A stretch of 64,000 bases of DNA from Seiridium cupressi (Eukaryota > Ascomycota > Sordariomycetes > Amphisphaeriales > Sporocadaceae), in the NCBI GenBank assembly GCA_036674765.1, contig JARVKI010000018.1:124001-188000 (forward strand), read 5' to 3'. Under the pieces are notes generated by a model, which was given only the letters and a program-made list of their open reading frames with translations, was not told the DNA's origin and did no database searches. Shown here piece by piece: positions 34,500-46,625 of this stretch (positions are counted from its first letter, which is position 1; each line of letters begins with the position of its first letter). Position numbers and translations under genes: made by a program.

Positions 34500-35461
34500 T
34501 TAATTAGGTAAGTTTGATGGTCCCCAAAAAAACGGAGATAGATTCGAAAGACCATTGACAATCTGCATTCTTTCGAACAGAGCACTTCGTTTCCCCTTTT
34601 TGCCGGGACTCAGCTTCTCCATCAGCTTCACCGCCCCCAATGAGGCGACACCCTTGGCGTTTTCGACGAGCTTCAATATTCCCTGGGCCGAAGCAGCTAC
34701 CGCAATGACACAGCCTGGTTTGTACGACAGCTTACTACCGGCTTTCCTCACAGCAGTATTTACTGTCGCCATTTTACTCCTCCTCTGCTCCATCGTGCCC
34801 ACGATGGCGCCCGTGAGAATGAGACTCGCGCGCTTGCTCGCCGAAGATGCTGCGTTCTCTCGGCCTCCAAGTACTTCCCCACTAAATCACCTCGAAGAAG
34901 GTGGGAGCGGGCTCAGCAACACCATAGCTTCGACTTTGGAAGGGGGGCTCCTCATGGCGACACAAGAAATACACCAGAAAACCGGCAAGGACGGCGAATA
35001 CTGTAGGGAGATAATATTCATCAAATCCCGAGAACAGCAAGGCACAACATGAGAGCCAGATCGAAGCGGTCCGTGGAGAAACCCGTTTGGCTTGAGGTGA
35101 CTCTGTGTGAGCTATTTTGAGCATGTACATCGGCGGCAGAATCTGCCAAGACCGGCATGATGAGGGTGGAAGAACTACAGGGCAACCATATTCCCACATT
35201 ATTCGTGTACGAAGACGACTAACGGGAGACTTAGAAGTACCATATTTCGGACAAGCCTCGGTGCCCAATACGGTTCCAAGATAATGGAAGTTGGAGGGCG
35301 CGGGCACAGCGAAAAACCGAGAATATTCAAACGGGTATCGATACCAGCGGGTCCAGTGGGTTCCGGGACAAGCTCACCAGCGAAGCATGTGTTTTGCTGG
35401 CTATAATCAGGTGGGTATCTCGCACGACATTTGAACGCCTGGTGCTGCGCTAATGGTAATT
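34500..35461. pseudogene. Possible degraded gene, strand uncertain
   Basis: Several protein-like but unconnected ORFs overlap here. On the minus strand, 34500-34802 encodes a Lys-rich helical segment (ENAKGVASLGAVKLMEKLSP), 34882-35307 ends with a membrane-like stretch (YYLPTVFAVLAGFLVYFLCR), and 35199-35465 contains ELVPEPTGPAGIDTRLNILG. On the plus strand, 34555-35052 has a convincing single hydrophobic helix (LLPAFLTAVFTVAILLLLCS). I could not join either set by good splice sites, so a gene eroded by frameshifts is the simplest reading, with low certainty. It lies directly downstream of the 7-TM gene. Confidence 0.25.
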
Positions 35462-36911
35462 TCAAACAACGGAGAGCCTTTTCTGCGTATCATTCGTGTG
35501 CGCCGCTTCAGTTGGTTCGCTGTGGAGTTCGTCAAGTATGGTATCGCCAGTATTATGAAGGCTGAGGTTCGGTCGTATGGCCATATGATAATCAGCGCCT
35601 GAGTATCGCTTTATAGCTTGTTCGCCCATGTCTATTTCTTTACTCAGCTGAGTTGATGTATATCCGGAACTATGTGTTGGCATGATGGCAGCGCTTGCAT
35701 GCGAGTTTCTGTTGACGCTGGGCTGCATATAGGAGGTGCTGCCACTTCCAGGGGCGGTGTTGATCGGGTTCGATGCGCGGACGACCTTGGCGATGAGCTC
35801 AGCCATATTGAGTTCGATGTCTACATCAAATCAGGGTCAGTAATTACTCTCGCGGATAGGTTCTGGGGGTTCTGAAACAGATCTCAGGAGTATCAGCCCT
35901 CAAGGCATTGTTACCAAGCTCAAAGAGGCGAGAAAGGACCCAAGAAGGTACGGACGGAGTTTGATGAGGTATACGAGTGGATGGAATTGTATATAGCTAT
36001 GATGTTATGTCAGCTTGGGTGCGTGTCGTGGAGACAGTCTCGAGCCACTTACATGACACCCGTCCCGATAGACATGGAACCGATGAGAACAACCTAGTCC
36101 GTTAAGCCAATAGTCAGACTTGGGGTGAAGACGGGAGACGTACATCCAAGGCTACCGATATGCAGACCATCATGAGATTAAAACGGAACAGCGGCTGATA
36201 CTTGACCAGCCCGGCGGAGATGAGGTTGGTGCGCACAGTCCACATGAAATAGCAGTTCAGGCCTGCGTCTACCACGGCGAAGATGGCTTTCTCCGTACGA
36301 TCCCATATGTCGTTCACCCGCATATAGGTTTCGCTGATCTGAAGACGGGCGGGCAACCAGATGCAAAAGACGCTAATATTGATTAGGAGAACGATAAGAA
36401 ACACACCCAGCCTCAAGTTCCTAGCAAGGACTTTATTGACCATGACTAATGAAACCCGATTGATGATGATTTGGAGGATGCAATGCATTTGCACGACCCA
36501 GAAGCATACTGCTACCTGTCAGCCCGACGGTAAAGTCGAGGTTTGGAACCAGCAAGGGTACTCACGAATGAAGAAGAATATCCAGAAGCTTGTGTGGAGG
36601 TCAATACAAGTGTATCACGTTTCGGCGCAGAGGTTAGATACTCACCTGGGTGGTGTGATCCCCTTCAGGAAAACCCAGCTTAGCACCGAAATGATCACAC
36701 TGGAAATCCATTCCGCCCAGACCATGATGGGATATGCCGTGAGAAGCTTGCCTTTCTTATGTGCTGCCCATGACTGCCCGGTTGCCTCCGTGCCAGTGAA
36801 AACAGCGCAGCACAGAGAAAAGCCCCATATGATGCTGCATATATTCATGTTGATGTCGTTGGGGCTCACGCTGTGGTACCATGGCGGCACGAGCAGCCCT
36901 CGATTGTCCAT
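35462..36911 (-). CDS. Fungal seven-transmembrane integral membrane protein
   Basis: Six exons (36911-36646, 36588-36566, 36508-36144, 36093-36053, 35996-35956, 35820-35462) give 364 residues in one frame; three exons are only 23-41 nt. Hydrophobic segments include NICSIIWGFSLCCAVFTG, IMVWAEWISSVIISVLSWVF, FWIFFFILCFWVVQMHCILQ, LGVFLIVLLINISVFCIWLP, an AIFAVVDAGLNCYF region, and LMMVCISVALDVVLIGSMSI. The join LIKLH-IELNMAELIAKVVRA matches the end-of-core motif I know from this uncharacterised family of fungal membrane proteins, and it requires a weak donor (GTCCGT). The cytoplasmic C-terminus is Ser/Thr-rich. GPCR-like topology suggests sensing, but no ligand or G-protein link can be read. 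Start ATG 36911 precedes the first helix. Confidence 0.75.
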
Positions 36912-39900
36912 GCCGGGTAGGTCTTCTCTTGGACGGGCGCAGGCTGTTTAGGGTCGAGTTCGATAATGGTAAATACGTGTAGTCGCCGTCAACTCCATGA
37001 GACCATGCTATCAACAACTTCTCACCCGCCAAGAATCAATTCGTTTGACAAAAAAATCACAGTCTGCGGGCGCGGTGGGGTAACTGAACCGGAACCAGTT
37101 TATACGACGTTCTGACCCTGACAGTCATTTTAGACCGCAACTTTCGAGACTTGGTCGCCTCCTTTCTGCAAGTCGCCAAAGCTTATGCAGCCACTGGAGC
37201 TGGACAAGTCCCGAACTGGACAAAAGGCAGTTCAAGAATATGCCGTTTCAAACCTTGCCGCACGCCCATCAGCTCTGCAGTACCGGTCATCCGGCTAGCT
37301 GGATATCGCCTTGGCTATGAGGTTATTGTGCGTTAGCTCGTCCCTATAAGCTCTGGTAGACCCGGAAATGCTTGCGTACAATACATCCCATTCGCCCAGG
37401 ACTCCCGGCAGCCATTGAAATCAAGTTCAAAAGCTTTGACTTTTGATAATTCCCCACCAAGCGTGCCGGCTATCGCAACAGCGGGACCAATTGCGATGAG
37501 CGAGAGTTTCTGAATGAGTGCCAGCATACGGACCCCAAAAGCGGCCAGTGTCGGTGAAGCTGTGCATCTACAGCCACATAAATACCGACCATACCCTCCC
37601 GCCCGCAAGTGCCTTGACTCGTTCATTCTTCAGATTCTGACGTGGTTTGTTCGCTGTGGGTGCCGAGACCCTGTCGTCGATCTTCTGGCGCGGCATGCTC
37701 ACATTAAGGTTTCGCTAGAGCAGCAGTGTCACCAACTGAAGACCAGGTCGGAGCTATGGATGCCCAGCTTTTTCGTTTGATTGCCACTATACACTAGCCC
37801 ATATACAGTAGACATTCGAATATGTCTGACTGGGGCAGGCATCTCCGTTTTAGGCTCTGATCGGCCGCATGGCATGAGGAATCACGTGCTCAGACAATCG
37901 ACCGGCAAGGAATCAGAGAATGTCATTGTGGCTAAAGATCTGCTTTGATAAGTATACATTCCACTGGGAAAAAAGAAGAAAAGTGTGCATACGAGTGTTG
38001 CAGCCGGTGACTAGACCCGGGCATAGTTGAGGATCATTTGACATGGCAATCTTACATCGGCGTTCTTTGATTCTCGTGCAAACTCTCGAGCGCCTGGTTT
38101 CTCTGCCACCTTTGACCGAGCGGAAAGCAGGAGGCCCAATCGGCTAAGAACTTGGACAAATCCATGCAGTTGGACTCTCGGATCATTCTCGTCACGTACA
38201 AGTCTAGGTCCGGCTGAAATAATTCAACTAACTATACAAACGACGAGCTCGAGGTAATTTAATAAAAATCGTCACCAATTAAATAACCATCAAGCGAGAT
38301 ATATCGGACCCACATGCTATTTGGTCTTATACGGCGTTCTTCACTTATGGTACATGCCTCTTAAGCATGGGCTTTTCAAAGCTGGCATTTACGACCAAAG
38401 ATGGAACATTCCTCTTTCTGGTGATGGCAATGTGGTAGTCACTTCGCGAGGCTTCTGATGGGATTGGGAAGAGTAGTTAAAAGCATGTATGATTGCACTG
38501 ATGGGATAACCCCGCCCTTGAATCTTATCTCGGTTGGGGTACCCAGCATAATGCCACTCGCAAGAACTGCCAGTTGAACGGAATGTGCCAGAGGTGAAAC
38601 ATTTCAAAATAGCCCAATCCCAGGTTAGGAAAAGGCGCTTTCTATTGTTTTCTCCTTCCAAGCCGTGTATCGACGAGTTATAGATCTAGAAGTCCTAGTC
38701 TTATAAACATGAGCGGAGATTACCATTACTCTGTATGGATGTAGACAAACGGAAGGACCTGGCGTGATCGTCGTCGATGAAACTAATAACCTTTGTACTC
38801 GATTGAGGACTCATCGAGGCAATACATAGCTGCGCCACAACGAAGTTACTGTTGGTCGATAGTCTGGGCTGAGATTGATTCTGAGCGAGAGTGAACTGCA
38901 GTAAAGAACTTTAAAATCGTGGGTGGGGTTGTTTATAGACCCCGGTCAACATATTTCGACATTTCAAAGAGAAGTTTCCTTTGGTCCGGCGTAGTCGTAA
39001 CCTTGTCGACTGTATCACGTGTTTGCTCGAATAAATACTGTTCAATGTAGAAAGATCTTCAGGAGAGGTCGGTTGTGGCCTGAAGGTCTTCGGCTGGCAC
39101 GCCCATGAAATCATATGCCCGAACCATTTGAGCTCGAGGTTTGCCATGGATTAAAACGACACCAACTGATAGAAAGTAAATGCACTCGGTACGAGCACGT
39201 GAGGTCCCACTAGTTTATGTGCCTCGGCCAATTTGGTCAAAGAGTTGGGCTCTTGGACATTAGAATAATATTCTCCAAGATAGTATATATTAAGTCCATC
39301 TGTGCTGACTGCCATGTCTGTCACCGAGGAACCGCAGAATGGATGCTACAATAGGCTCAAACTATTCTAGTTCCCCACGGGCAAATGTCTATTGGTACAA
39401 ACTATAACGAAGAACCGTCCATTAGGGCTACACGTTATTCCAGTCGCTATAATAGTTATGTCGACCTCTCCACTCTCATCATTTGAGAGGGCCTCATTAG
39501 TAAAACACACCCTTTGGTGTAGAGACCAATGACCAACATATTGCCAGAATTTGCGTTTCTCGCTAAGACGTTCAAACGATGCTTCGACTCGCCTTGGTCG
39601 ACGCTCCGTACGGACAGCGGATTTCTACGTAACGCTGTAGCCATATGGTCCTCTTCTAGATCAATGATGGTCAATTGGGTGTGTTATGGCTTGCTCTAAA
39701 TGATGAGTCATCGTGGACAGGCTTTTGGCACGGAGGTCCTGAGATGAATTAGTTTCCAAAGCATCCAACTCTATCCATTGAAAGAAAACAATGATTGGCC
39801 ACGATCAGCTCAAGAGGTTATCCACCTTTTCGATCCGGAAGGATCTTTTCAGAATTGCAGAATTCTTGTTGTAGTCATCAAGTCGAAATGAAGGGAGGGA

Positions 39901-40917
39901 GATGAAATTGAGTCTTACCTATGCTTGTAGCCTACCTAGCTTGATAGGTGTGTTGGTAGAGAGAGATTCTACGATATTGATCCAGTCCTACCTCAGGTAA
40001 TTTTCCTATTGGAAATCTTTCTGTCTCTATCGACGATGTTCACCTTGCATAACCTCCAAGGAAGGCGGGTTGCGAAGGACCATCATCAATGTGACTGACC
40101 AATGCTTCAGGCATGCTGTCACGTCGACACACAGCACTAAGCAAACCTGGCATGAACGACGGCGGTCTGGCGTACTGGATTCCCGGAACCCCTTTCATGC
40201 AATATCATCATAGCCTGTGTGGTCAGCACGAAAAAGAGGAGCCCCAATATGCAGAGTCGACGACCATCTCGTTTCAGAGTTCAGATGATGGGGGAAGGAG
40301 TCAATCGCAAGGAGAAAAAAACTTCGATGCCGCTCAGTTTGGTTACGTGCCCACAGCACTAGACTATCCTGGGGCTGCGACAGCATAGGCGTGAGAAGAA
40401 GTTTCAAAGAGAATCGTTGCACCGTGTAATCGGAGGATGAAAGATCGAAGGTTTCTTGATGAGAAAGTGAGCAGATAGCTCAGATGTGAGGACCACCAAT
40501 GGAAAATTTGACGTTCCCCGGGGCTTGCAGGGATCACCTGCGAGTACCCCACATTCTCGCTGCCCCGTTATTTAGACGGTGGGAAGACAGATGATCTTGG
40601 CATGTAGAAATACGGGCGTCCCTGTCGCGGACGTAAGTGTGCGTCGTTGACAAACTTCAAAGTCTACGGATATGAGAGGGAGTAGGAAATCATTGAAATG
40701 CCAACAACCTACTCCGCTGGGCTGGGTGACGGTCAGGGTGTCTTTCGTTCAACCGCCTCTGATGCACTGCGTCTTTAGTGCTGCACGTGAAGGCCGATGC
40801 ATCGGGAGTTCGCCATGAAGATGCCCGTCATCACTGGGTTTGTCCTTTCATAAGGGATATACCCAGATCCACAATCTTAAAAATCATCAACCAAACAGTC
40901 CGGATTCTTCAACCATC
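36912..40917. other. Long intergenic region, mostly featureless
   Basis: About 4 kb between divergent genes. The left end should hold the 7-TM gene promoter and the right end the amidohydrolase promoter. One small ORF (37333-37527, -) resembles a secreted peptide and is listed separately. Other ORFs (for example 38911-39147 - and 40113-40388 +) lack supporting features. Confidence 0.45.
37333..37527 (-). CDS. Candidate small secreted peptide
   Basis: ATG 37527 opens a 64-residue product with a signal-peptide-like start (MLALIQKLSLIAIGPAVAIA, then G), followed by a mature part of about 43 residues with two cysteines (FNGCRESW and GMYCTQAF) and a TAA stop. The frame extends further upstream to 37626, but only this ATG gives a signal peptide at the N-terminus. 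Third-position G+C is not clearly biased and no homologue comes to mind, so the ORF may be fortuitous. Confidence 0.25.
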   Translation of the reverse strand: MLALIQKLSLIAIGPAVAIAGTLGGELSKVKAFELDFNGCRESWANGMYCTQAFPGLPELIGTS

Positions 40918-41892
40918 ATGACACCTCCTTTGATCACGCTGGAGGAACACTTCTTGGCCGAAGCCGCCGAAGATGTGAAGGCTTTATACTCGGAGCAGCT
41001 GGGAAATATTCCTGGGCTGGCCGACAAACTGAGTGATCTCGGGCCTATACGGCTGGGATCTATGGACGAAAGCAACATTTCGATACAGGTTATATCTCAC
41101 GGCCCAGGGGCCATGCAAGCACCGCACTGCAAGGCCGCGAATGACCAGCTTGCAGCCGCAGTGAAAGCCCATCCTGACCGGTTTGCCGGCTTTGCAGTCC
41201 TCCCCGTCTCAGATCCAACCGAGTCGGCGAAGGAGCTCAAAAGATGTGTTCGTGAACTTGGGTTCGTCGGTGCACTTATTGACAATCGATCGGGGAACAC
41301 ATATTATGATGGCACCGAGTATGAGCCATTATGGGCAGCGGCACAGGAACTAGACATCCCTATTTACCTGCACCCGACCTGGCCGACTGAAGAACAGGTC
41401 GGTCTGATATACACAGGCAACTTTGCGCAGTCGGCAACCCTCAGCTTGTCAGCGTCGGGATGGGGATGGCATTCCGACGTTGCGCTGCACATTCTCCGTC
41501 TGTTCTCTGCTGGCACATTCGACAAGTTTCCCCGACTTAAGATTATCGCTGGGCACATGGGCGAGATGATCCCGTTCATGCTGCATCGGATCATACAACT
41601 GTCACCGCGCTGGGGCAAACGCGAGCGTCCTTTCAAGCAAGTCTACGACACCAACATCTGGATCACCACCAGTGGAGTGTGGAGCATTGACCCCATGGCC
41701 ACGATCCTGCGGAACACGCAGACCGAGAGGATATTGTATAGCGTTGACTATCCATTTGCAAAGAATGAGAATGGCCTCGCTTTCATGAAAGAGCTGGAGG
41801 AAAGTGGGTTCGTGACGAAGGAGCAATTGGACCAGATCGCGTATAAGAACGCAGAGCAGCTGCTCGGGTTGAAGGTGACGAAGAAATTCTGA
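40918..41892 (+). CDS. Amidohydrolase-2 family protein, 2,3-dihydroxybenzoate/gamma-resorcylate decarboxylase-like
   Basis: Single exon, 324 residues, close to the usual length. The TIM-barrel metal site of this family is visible: EEH near the start (E9, H11), H152 in IYLHPTWP, H213 in IIAGHMGE and D277 in YSVDYPF. Other family landmarks are VISHGPGAMQ, ALIDNRSGNTYYDGTEYEPL, FDKFPRLKI and NIWITTSG. Members decarboxylate hydroxybenzoates (2,3-dihydroxybenzoate, gamma-resorcylate) or related aromatic acids without oxidation, using Zn or Mn. Substrate cannot be fixed from sequence alone. The protein has no signal peptide, so it is cytosolic. ATG 40918 was chosen because the family motif begins seven residues later; the longer open frame from 40840 adds nothing conserved. 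No aromatic-catabolism neighbours are present. Confidence 0.88.
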   Translation: MTPPLITLEEHFLAEAAEDVKALYSEQLGNIPGLADKLSDLGPIRLGSMDESNISIQVISHGPGAMQAPHCKAANDQLAAAVKAHPDRFAGFAVLPVSDPTESAKELKRCVRELGFVGALIDNRSGNTYYDGTEYEPLWAAAQELDIPIYLHPTWPTEEQVGLIYTGNFAQSATLSLSASGWGWHSDVALHILRLFSAGTFDKFPRLKIIAGHMGEMIPFMLHRIIQLSPRWGKRERPFKQVYDTNIWITTSGVWSIDPMATILRNTQTERILYSVDYPFAKNENGLAFMKELEESGFVTKEQLDQIAYKNAEQLLGLKVTKKF

Positions 41893-43923
41893 TTTCCGAG
41901 TTATAATATACCATGTATGCATGGCAAACGGCAATTCAAATTGGATGTTATCTACATGGTGGACAGGTCCCTTAGGCACATGACGTTGCATATACGTAGG
42001 TATTATATGTCTTACGACCGATTAGAAAGTAGGAGGATTAGTCGAGCAATATCGCTTAATGTATTGTCCCTTGATGACAGGTCGACAATGCAATGTGATC
42101 ACTCGTGGCTTGTGAGATTGGGTTGCATGATGGAGATACGGGCTAGACCTTGGGTGGATTGAATCCCATTGTTTGTCCTGGCACCCACGAGGCCCAATTT
42201 CGAGCTGCACCAGGCCCAAGCGTCCCAACTAAAGTGCTAAGTCTCGAGCAGACCAAGTATTTGCTGAATTGTTTTTAAGGTCAAGACTTCCATCAAGCGC
42301 GTTTCGACTTCGCCCATTCCTTTTGTTTTCTTCTCTGTTACGACCAATCGCAAGCCGACGCCCATATCGCAGAAACCTTCTTCGGCGCGCGCCCATGGGA
42401 AGATTCAGCCATTTCGTCGGCGACATAAACCTAAACTGGTGCCCCACGATTCGAAATGGGAATCCTTGCTTTTGAGAGGGTCCGGCTTCTGGGAACTGGG
42501 GTCCACGATCGGCCGTCCTTCTGTCTGGCAGGGAGCTGAAATGAATCGGAAATACAAATCCCTGATCCCCTGAACGGGCTGGGTGCACATGTACTGGGAT
42601 CCGTCCTACAATGTAAGGGAGTTCTGCGAGTGCTTAAAGCGCTTATCTGGGAAAGGAATCCGGAGGGATCAAGGGGTGCAAATCATTGCTGCTGCAGTGC
42701 TCCTACACGGAAAATGCGCATGATTGATGCGTACAATGTGGTACAATTGCTTGCCTGCTTCCTGCATCGTACATAGAGACTGCCCACCTCCAGCTGCGCT
42801 GTCGATCCCTACCAGCACCGTCAATTCGCCTGCACCTGATCCAGCTCCAAGGCCGGACTTGGTCGCGATCCCACCCCGAACACGCCCAAGTGCTAACCAC
42901 CGGTGTGCGGGACGAGACCTTTAGAGGCTTGCACGACACTGGTGGTCAACGGTCGTTCTGGTCCCTCTAGCGGGCGGCGCAATCACTCAAGGCAGCGAAC
43001 TGCCGGGAATAGGGACGAAGCTACATTGGGTCTACGAAGTTCGAACGAAACTAAAATAAAAAGGCACCCAGGGGAAAGCGACAGGGGTCCACAGGCACAG
43101 GAACCAGCCAAGGTTCTCGCAAGGTCAGGGGCTCCTCGCTGCTAATTGGACATGCTAAGGAGGAGACCTTGACCCTCCGCCCTCACCAATCACGACGCTG
43201 TCGTGCTCACGTCCCGCAAGGTTTCTCGAGAGAGGTGCATGATGCGAAGGTTCTGTCGCAAACTGCCAGGCTATTGTGAGATCTTTCTCCTTCTTCCGTA
43301 AACAGCGATCCAATCTTCCGAAGACGGCTATCGGGAGGCGTTTATCGCATTGCATCATGCTGAACTTTGGGTTATACGATACCTTGTCTTTGCCATCAAG
43401 TAACCTTTTGTGCCCTGCCGCCATTCGGGCTCCGTCCGCTTCCTGTTCCCGCCTGCCAGCGTGATCCAGCTCTTCTCGGCCTGCCGCCCCTGCAGTGTCG
43501 CGGTCATTTTAACCTTAAAGGCACAGCAGTGAAAGAAGGAGCAGTCCTGAACCGGAAACTCTCGAACTCGACGACGCCAGCGATTCCTTCGCCGCTATTT
43601 GACTCTATAGTGGCCAGCCCCTCGAGATTCAAGCTCAGAGGGACCAACAGACTCGCTCGCGCCATTCTTGAGCCTCGATCCGATCGTCCACTGTCGCCGG
43701 AAAGCGAAAAGCGGGTAGCTGCTGCAGCAGCCGGCGGATTCTCCTCCCTCTTTAGTCCAGGGACCTGGGTTTGGGGGTTCTCCGAGCGAGGATCAGCAAC
43801 CAGGAAGACACTCGCGGGTGAGCACACTTGCGGAAGTATATACCACGCCAGGCGATTCTCGAAGCACATACGCGAACTGGCAATAGCCTGAACACGGCCT
43901 CAAAAGGCCGGGAGGGAGCAGCC
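41893..43923. other. Intergenic region and leader, no gene seen
   Basis: About 2 kb. The sequence becomes G+C-richer from about 42700 and the last ~900 bp is probably the promoter and leader of the gene at 43924. The open frame from 43828 joins that gene in frame and starts with an ATG (MRKYIPRQAI), so a 32-residue N-terminal extension is possible. Confidence 0.45.
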
Positions 43924-46625
43924 ATGGCCATGCAAACAGCCACAAAGACTACGGCACATGGGAAGTCAGGGTCGTCCGGATCGATATCCTACACCCTCCC
44001 CGCGTCGCCAACGCTCACGAATCCAGACATGATATTGCCTGACTACGACGATCCCGGATCCCCAAACCGCTCGCACTCGCCCTTGATGATGTGGAAGAAC
44101 AACCAGTTTGACTTGAACGCGCCGGCATACAACATCAGCCCGGTCACTCCCACCACCCCAATCATCTATGGGAATGGCACCATGCTATCTGATATTGGCG
44201 AAGTCACCGAAGCAGAAAGCACCGTCGGTCATGTGAAGTCTTCGATTGCCACGCGTAATGGCTATTACCAGTCCGAACTCGCGAGGAGGCAGGTAGGGAA
44301 CGCAGCTGCTCAGGAGGCTATGCGGAAAAAGAAATCGGAGCCACGGATGATGTCGAAAGATCGCGAACGACGCTTGTCCATTGACTCGACCAGCACAGTC
44401 ACAAATGGTGATAATCAAGGGGTCTTTGCCGATTTCGACGACTCCGTGAGTGTGGATGACAGCAATTTTCAAGGCGATGACGAAGAGAGCGTAGCTGATT
44501 CGTACATTTTTGATGATGGCCAAGGTGACGGTGATAGGACCCCGCCGGCGAGTGAGTTTGCTCGAGGACTTGGCCCTGACGCCGAGGAGCGATACTCAAC
44601 AGCGTTGAGTCGCAGGGCAGAGCAAATTCTTGCCAATGCCAAGCGGAGACTAACGGTAAGTCAAGGTCATCTTGATTACTTTCCCACGCTAGCGATGCGT
44701 CATTCGTGCGAAAGCAAATACAGTGACTAACTTGCGCGAAGACCATGGAAGGCAATCTGAACCGAGCTCGTTCATCTTTATCTGTTGATTCGGGCGGTTC
44801 TGAACCGTCGCCGCCCTTCTCGAGACCCTCGACTGCGATTCATCGTGGCCACGATTCCAGCGTCTCGAAACATGGTTACGGCCATACACGGATTTCAAGC
44901 GAGAACAACTTGCCAACTGATTTTAAGCCTGCTACCTTGTCACCAAGGTCGTCGAGTGCTCTCGGTGTTACAGGGAGCTACCGACAACTTCTACTCAGTT
45001 CTCGAAATGTAGACTACAAGAGAGAGAGCCCGCCAAGCGACAGCCCCAAGGGCAATTCCATTTATGGCAACGCAGCGTTTTCCAAGAGCAAAACCTCGCT
45101 GCACGACAGCAAGTATACCCTAGACCGGCTCAGTGAAGACGAAGCCACCCAGGTCGAGGTGCCTCCTCGACCCAATCTGCAAGATGCCAAGCTGGACACG
45201 TTTCTAAGCCCGACGTTCGGCTCATTTGACGACAAAGGTCTTCGACGATCTGCATCTACTGCTCAGATGCGGGATATCAAGGACCATATGGCAGAACTGA
45301 AGGGGAGACTTTCGAGTTTGAGAGATCAGGCTCGTGCAGATAGCATGAAACGACGCAGCATGCAGAGTCTGCGCACTGCCAGCCCCTTTACCCATGCCAG
45401 AGAATCGAGCTCGGACAGCAAGACAGAATATCCGGGCGGGAAAAGCATGAAGGACATCAGCCGGTGGAACGACGGCGTAGAAAGTTTGCATGAAAGTGAA
45501 GTTGGGCAACCGCACGATCAAGCACTGGCCGAGCTCGACGACAATGCTACGGTCACTAGTGACTCGGTCTACTCTGACCAAGAAGCATTATCACCACAGA
45601 CAAGCCTGACCCCAGCGGGCCAACCGCTTGACGAGGATCAACCCCAAGGAAGTGCGGTGGACTACGCTGGAGGGATCATCCAGGAGGGCACAGATGATTT
45701 GGATGACATGAAAACCGAGGATGGCTACGACGATGACGAGAACACTGAGTTTGAGGATGGCATGAGCGAAAGTGGCGAGTCGTATTACCATGACTCTGTA
45801 CAAAATCAAGTCTCGCACGAAGATCGCGAGGATGCATTTGATTATGAGCACTTCTTCCTCCACAGCGCCATGGGAAGCATGAGCCAGAAAAAGCTAAGAA
45901 AGAAGGGCAGCCGGGAGAGCTACAGTTCGGAGGATTCGGTCGAGACCACGCGTGGCCCAGCAGGGAACGGCGAGTACCGTCCGAGTAGGAGGGGAAGTAA
46001 TGCTTCGATATCCACCTTGGACTCATTCCTGACTGCCACCGAGGGCAGGACGACCAGAGCTGATAACGAGATACCGGAGTACTTCCCTGAGCAACTGGTG
46101 GCATTGCCAGAACGGGCGCGCTCGCATACTCCCGATACGGCAAAACGCATGACGTTCGACTTGGGTATGACGACTTCGACATCGGACCACAGTCAGCCGA
46201 GGGCCTCGATCGTCCAGAGACCACAAAGCAGTGCGGCAACTTTTACACCGCGGCCTTCGGAGCACCGGCCCTCTGTGTCCTCGATGGGGTCGGTCGGCAC
46301 GAACAGGAGCTTTCCGTTGGTGAACAAGCCCAAATCAAACGGCATCCTGACCCCTCGGGATTCACCGGATCAAGGGCTGAAGAAGATTTCTGAAACACTC
46401 ATGAGTGAGACCGCAAGTCTTTGCGAGAGCGTCAATTTTGGCGAGAAGCCGATTGGGATGCTTCAGAAAGAAGACCAAATACTCATCGAGCGGCTGGTTG
46501 CCAGCTTGGGCAGATGCGTTCTCGGACTTACCGAGAACGGACGTGCAAGTACTGAAAGCCGCGTATTCAGGCGAAGGATCGAGAACGCGCGACAAATTCT
46601 AGAAGGGCTTGATCAGCCCATGTAA
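43924..46625 (+). CDS. Large Ser-rich disordered protein, unrecognised
   Basis: Exons 43924-44655 and 44742-46625 (donor GTAAGT, GACTAAC branch, acceptor GCGAAG) give 871 residues. Most of the protein is Ser/Pro/Asp-rich and disordered, with many potential phosphosites (PLMMWKNNQFDLNAP, SLSVDSGGSEPSPPFS). Ordered pieces are a basic helix before the intron (RRAEQILANAKRRLT), a coiled-coil candidate (MRDIKDHMAELKGRLSSLRD) followed by SLRTASPFTHA, an acidic block near the middle, and a conserved-looking C-terminal helical pair (ILIERLVASLGRCVLGLTEN, RRRIENARQILEGL). This looks like a cytoskeletal or cell-polarity scaffold of filamentous fungi, but that is only an impression. Start ATG 43924 has a Kozak-like context (GCCATGG). 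Confidence 0.8.

Noticed and set aside
40113..40388. 91-codon ORF on the plus strand upstream of the amidohydrolase
   Set aside because: Unbiased third positions and no recognisable feature; probably promoter sequence.
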